64,000 bases of DNA, taken from assembly GCF_900101845.1 (NCBI RefSeq), contig NZ_FNAM01000011.1, positions 30,146 to 94,145 of the forward strand, read 5' to 3'. Positions 61,425 through 64,000 of this stretch are shown here, in pieces. Position 1 is the first letter of the stretch; each line of letters opens with the position of its first letter. The notes beneath the pieces are model-generated. The model had not been told where the DNA came from. It was given only the letters and a program-made list of their open reading frames with translations, and did not search any database. The translations under genes were made by a program, and so were the position numbers. Source of the stretch: Sporomusa acidovorans (lineage in GTDB: Bacteria; Bacillota; Negativicutes; Sporomusales; Sporomusaceae).

Positions 61425-61967
61425 TTAGCCTGCACCGTTTTGCAGATAAGAGCATGCTTTCCTCCGAATCAAATTACTGCCTTCACCTTTCTCTGTTCCA
61501 GGCAAAAACCATAAATCCCAACACTCACAAGTAGTAGCCGGACCATAATCATCAAGATCAGCCGCTTCCGCATGTGTCATAACATGATCTATGTCAATGG
61601 TTAAATCTAATGCTTCACAAAGTACAGCCACAATCTGTGCTATTGCTTCAATTTGTTCCTTGGTTGGCGGCTCTGGCCCAAAATCGCTAATATCTGCATT
61701 ATAGCAGCATGCTAATGCAATACCAATTGCACCAAAATTTCGGCGCCATGTATGAGTTTTTAATTCAGACAAATCATCACTGCTGACATAAACACTGCCA
61801 TCTTGGTCAACGTTGATATGATAGTTATAAAAAAACTGACCATAATGACCGGCAGACCAATGCAGGTACAGGGTAATATCTCTGTTTACCAAGTGCGCCT
61901 TCATGCGTAAATCATCCTTGCTATATATTGCAAGTTGCTTTAATTGTTCCAAGGTAACTTTTTTCAT
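61425..61967 (-). CDS. N-acetylmuramoyl-L-alanine amidase (amidase_2 type), endolysin-like
   Basis: This 180-residue protein has the amidase_2/PGRP zinc-ligand pattern: LHWSAGHYGQFF near residue 36, NFGAIGIALACCYN near residue 93 and DHVMTHAEAADLD near residue 130, with CECWDLWFLP near the C-terminus supplying the remaining region. It lacks a signal peptide, as phage endolysins do. AGGAGGCG precedes the ATG, which overlaps the stop of the small copy-B frame. It lies in a module of degenerate small membrane proteins, so it is probably a prophage lysis remnant that is still intact. Confidence 0.88.
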   Translation of the reverse strand: MKKVTLEQLKQLAIYSKDDLRMKAHLVNRDITLYLHWSAGHYGQFFYNYHINVDQDGSVYVSSDDLSELKTHTWRRNFGAIGIALACCYNADISDFGPEPPTKEQIEAIAQIVAVLCEALDLTIDIDHVMTHAEAADLDDYGPATTCECWDLWFLPGTEKGEGSNLIRRKACSYLQNGAG

Positions 61968-62092
61968 ATAAACGCCTCCTTGTTTATGTTATTGTCGTAG
62001 AAGTGATTTTGTGAATTAGTTTTTGACCCTTGAGGCGACAATAGTTTAACGCCAAGCAGTATAACTACCTGGCGTTTGGTTACACTAACCAT
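61964..62092 (-). pseudogene. small protein, copy B, truncated after the shared start
   Basis: The frame begins MVSVTKRQVVILLGV like copy A but then diverges to a hydrophilic sequence (KLLSPQGSKTNSQN) and stops four bases into the amidase gene. The membrane helix of copy A is lost by a deletion or recombination. GGGAGAGGA precedes the ATG. Confidence 0.5.
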
Positions 62093-62146
62093 ATAATTCT
62101 TCCTCTCCCTTTAAACGCCGCCTGCCAGCGGCGTTATTTTTTATAG
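62048..62146 (-). repeat. duplicated cassette, copy B
   Basis: Second copy of the ~95-bp cassette described at 60656-60754, with the same hairpin, ribosome site and first 15 codons. Confidence 0.75.
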
Positions 62147-62166
62147 TATTCACCCCAAATAAAAAA

Positions 62167-62181
62167 GAGCCTAAAAGGCTC
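62167..62181 (-). terminator. short terminator after the 40-residue gene
   Basis: Stem GAGCC / GGCTC, 5-base loop, then TTTTTTATTTG on the minus strand, overlapping the stop codon of the preceding small gene. Confidence 0.65.
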
Positions 62182-62302
62182 AATCTTTATATCCGGCTCG
62201 TTTATCAGCGATCGTCGCTACATTGCATAACGACAAACCAATAATTCCGGTTAATACACTAAGTACCATGACCAATATTATTATCCAACCTGTTACAGTC
62301 AT
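62180..62302 (-). CDS. 40-residue single-helix membrane peptide
   Basis: GGAGG lies five bases before the ATG at 62302. The product has a membrane helix (WIIILVMVLSVLTGIIGLSL) and a short charged tail (TIADKRAGYKD), and a terminator follows immediately. Complete small gene; no family recognised. Confidence 0.6.
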   Translation of the reverse strand: MTVTGWIIILVMVLSVLTGIIGLSLCNVATIADKRAGYKD

Positions 62303-62409
62303 AATGACCTCCAATTAATAGTTTATAGTTACTATTTTATTGGGAATTTTTTAGAATTACTTTTTATTTATTTCTCTACACCGAAGTAAAAAATTGAGCC
62401 TCCTGACTC

Positions 62410-62520
62410 TTACTCTGCTACCAGCTTCTCTGCTACCGCTGCCCGAAGATACAGGAGGAACGCTTGTATCTTGCGCCCTTCCCGCCACAGACATTCTCCT
62501 GTTTCCTCGGTATAAACCAT
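62410..62520 (-). other. 36-codon fragment after the chemoreceptor gene
   Basis: The frame MVYTEETGECLWREGRKIQA... has no ribosome site and is open upstream only to the end of the chemoreceptor gene. It reads like a protein fragment, possibly phage-derived. Confidence 0.3.
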
Positions 62521-62553
62521 CTGGGTGCCCTGGCCGCTAGCTTTTAATTTTTG

Positions 62554-63402
62554 CTATTTATAACGTTCTACGTACACTTCTAATTTTTCAGCGCTACTAC
62601 TAACATTTTCCAAATTAGCAAAAATTTCCTGTGTCGTTGCAGCTTGCTCCTCACTAATAGCCCCAGTATCCTCAATCAATTTCTTAATATCATTAATAGC
62701 TGCATTCATTTCCTGTAAAGTAGACTGTATGTTTTTCACGGCGTCTTGTGATTGATCGGCTAATTTTCTAACCTCCTCAGCCACAACCGCAAAACCTCTG
62801 CCTTGCTCTCCTGCACGCGCCGCTTCAATTGCCGCATTTAGCCCTAACAAGTTTGTTTGTGCTGCAATGTTTTTGATAAACTCCAATATTTCAGCCGTAT
62901 GCTGATTTTTCTCCACCAGAACCTGCGCCGCCTGAACTGCTTGCTGCCCCTTCTCAGCCAACTCACTGGCACTTTTCGCGACCTGTTCTACACTGTCTGA
63001 TGCCTGCTTCGTTGAACTTGCCAAATTTTCGACATTACTAATTAGTTCAAGATTATCTTTAGTATCAATACCGGAGCTTAAGGTACCAATAATTTCTTTA
63101 TTTATTCCATAAACGGGTGTAAAGATTGTTTTTATAGGTCTGCCATAAATTTCAGCGGGAATATCTGCATAGGTATCCTTGCCAGTGCTGATTGCTTCTT
63201 CCACTGTTTGTATCCCTATAATAGGCTTACCTTCTCGCAAATCCAGTTCAAATCCTTTAGCTCTGCAATAACCTAAATATTTTTTTAAATCTGTTAGTCC
63301 GACTGCCATATCCTCTCGCACAATATGGTTAAAATATGGTAGAACTAATTTAAAAGCGGCTAAAATATCCTCATTTGTTTGTGTATAACTATCATTTTCC
63401 AT
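62554..63402 (-). CDS. soluble methyl-accepting chemotaxis-type protein
   Basis: This 282-residue protein lacks membrane helices. The first ~118 residues are a small ligand-binding or PAS-like domain ([39 protein letters not shown]). The rest is a short MCP signalling domain with the conserved hairpin tip [20 protein letters not shown], followed by [15 protein letters not shown]. Such short cytoplasmic receptors with this N-terminal domain are common in Negativicutes and Clostridia. GGGAGG precedes the ATG. Confidence 0.9.
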   Translation of the reverse strand: MENDSYTQTNEDILAAFKLVLPYFNHIVREDMAVGLTDLKKYLGYCRAKGFELDLREGKPIIGIQTVEEAISTGKDTYADIPAEIYGRPIKTIFTPVYGINKEIIGTLSSGIDTKDNLELISNVENLASSTKQASDSVEQVAKSASELAEKGQQAVQAAQVLVEKNQHTAEILEFIKNIAAQTNLLGLNAAIEAARAGEQGRGFAVVAEEVRKLADQSQDAVKNIQSTLQEMNAAINDIKKLIEDTGAISEEQAATTQEIFANLENVSSSAEKLEVYVERYK

Positions 63403-63526
63403 GTGTTAGAACCTCCCAAGATGCATCCACTTCTCTTGTTTGCTGTTTGTAAGCAGCGGAATCATTGCAATAAAGATACTCATAATTTTTCCATTCTAAT
63501 CCCCCCTCTATATTTATTATCTTCAT
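63392..63526 (-). CDS. possible 44-residue peptide overlapping the chemoreceptor start
   Basis: The frame [20 protein letters not shown]... ends in TGA inside the first codons of the chemoreceptor gene (ATGGAAAATGA). The ribosome site is weak. It may be a leader peptide that couples translation, or a chance frame. Confidence 0.25.
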   Translation of the reverse strand: MKIINIEGGLEWKNYEYLYCNDSAAYKQQTREVDASWEVLTHGK

Positions 63527-63599
63527 TAATTCCAGTTTTCCCTTCCTTTTACGACAAAAAACGTCACAGGCTTTTAAAATTCCCTTATAATGGAAAAAA

Positions 63600-63628
63600 C
63601 CGTCCACCAGGTGAACCCGGGCAGACGG
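63600..63628 (-). terminator. terminator at the trailer end of the CRISPR array
   Basis: Read on the minus strand, CCGTC...GACGG with an inner CACC / GGTG pairing is followed by TTTTTTCC. It lies six bases beyond the last repeat, where leftward array transcription would end. Confidence 0.7.
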
Positions 63629-63633
63629 CAAAA

Positions 63634-64000
63634 GTTTCAATTCCTTATAGGTAGGCTAAAAACGCTGGAGGAGATCGACAACCAGGTGCTGCTGGTCTTG
63701 TTTCAATTCCTTATAGGTAGGCTAAAAACGCGGGATATCTTGGCTTTGTTTTTACGCAGAAATGAGGTTTCAATTCCTTATAGGTAGGCTAAAAACCATC
63801 GGACGGTTGGGGAGCTGGCAGTAGCCACTGTCGTTTCAATTCCTTATAGGTAGGCTAAAAACTTGAGGCGCATTTGTAAACTTTCATCGGTGTCGGTCTC
63901 GTTTCAATTCCTTATAGGTAGGCTAAAAACAGTAACATACCTTAATTCTGGCCCAAATAATATAGATAGTTTCAATTCCTTATAGGTAGGCTAAAAACGT
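63634..64000 (-). CRISPR. CRISPR array, six repeats in window, type I-B-like, continuing beyond the right edge
   Basis: Six identical 30-bp repeats (GTTTCAATTCC...GGCTAAAAAC on the plus strand) start at 63634, 63700, 63767, 63833, 63901 and 63969, with five unique spacers of 36, 37, 36, 38 and 38 bp. The reverse complement ends in ATTGAAAC, the usual 5' handle of type I-B and III crRNAs, so the array is read leftward. Together with the terminator at 63600 this makes the left end the trailer (oldest spacers); leader and cas genes should lie to the right, outside the window. Confidence 0.97.

Noticed and set aside
63392..63640. 82-codon frame extending from the CRISPR edge to the chemoreceptor gene
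   Set aside because: The upstream start is a TTG inside a repeat and the frame crosses the array terminator. Only the last 44 codons were kept, at low confidence.
63590..63787. Open frame reading through the first CRISPR repeats
   Set aside because: It is a product of the repeated sequence; repeats and spacers explain it fully.

Overview
The window looks like the chromosome of an anaerobic, low-to-mid GC Firmicute of the Negativicutes type (Sporomusaceae-like). This is an inference from gene content: citrate fermentation genes, reverse rubrerythrin, a superoxide-reductase-like domain, T-boxes and an L-box riboswitch, a sigma-54 regulon, B. subtilis-like ycs/kip gene order and a type I-B-like CRISPR array. 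No rRNA or tRNA gene was seen.

Layout. 0-8 kb: start of a PLP aminotransferase; a citrate uptake and lyase operon (2-HCT carrier, citD, citE, citF) behind its own CitA/CitB-type two-component system; a divergent HxlR regulator and flavodoxin-like reductase. 8-18 kb: a large leftward operon, NRAMP-like carrier - pxpA - DUF1445 - pxpB - pxpC - BCCP - biotin carboxylase, preceded by LysR - pxpB2 - pxpC2. 18-25 kb: a DUF917 / AroM / M29-like catabolic operon headed by a frameshifted gene, a DUF401 permease with a redox protein, dapA, and a 5'-truncated dcuC. 25-34.7 kb: an ABC exporter, a 1010-residue coiled-coil protein, reverse rubrerythrin, a second biotin carboxylase and a TPR/glycosyltransferase-like protein. 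34.8-46 kb: a complete LIV-type ABC importer behind a lysine riboswitch; a BASS transporter behind a T-box; an MFS carrier and a UROD-family protein with a sigma-54 promoter, three phased upstream repeats and an adjacent sigma-54 activator.

46-50 kb: a decay zone with remnants of an OYE/FadH-type reductase, TauE and EamA, between intact small genes. 50-58 kb: TetR with a strong operator-bearing promoter driving a 38-residue membrane peptide; MATE; a LeuA enzyme fused to an AraC-type DNA-binding domain behind a leucine T-box; purB; map. 58-64 kb: an XRE/SOR-like fusion, a PAS-GGDEF protein, a degenerate prophage-like lysis module with two copies of a small-protein cassette, a soluble chemoreceptor, and the trailer end of a CRISPR array transcribed leftward.

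How the parts fit. Much of the window concerns uptake and breakdown of small carboxylates and lactams (citrate, 5-oxoproline-like compounds, unknown UROD substrate) and amino-acid-sensing control (lysine riboswitch, probable valine T-box, leucine T-box). The observations that stand out are the LeuA-AraC fusion, the pxp operon carrying its own biotin carboxylase and carrier protein, the lysine-controlled LIV transporter, the T-box-controlled BASS carrier, and the TetR / 38-residue membrane-peptide unit. Start codons were reassigned from Shine-Dalgarno sequences in many genes.
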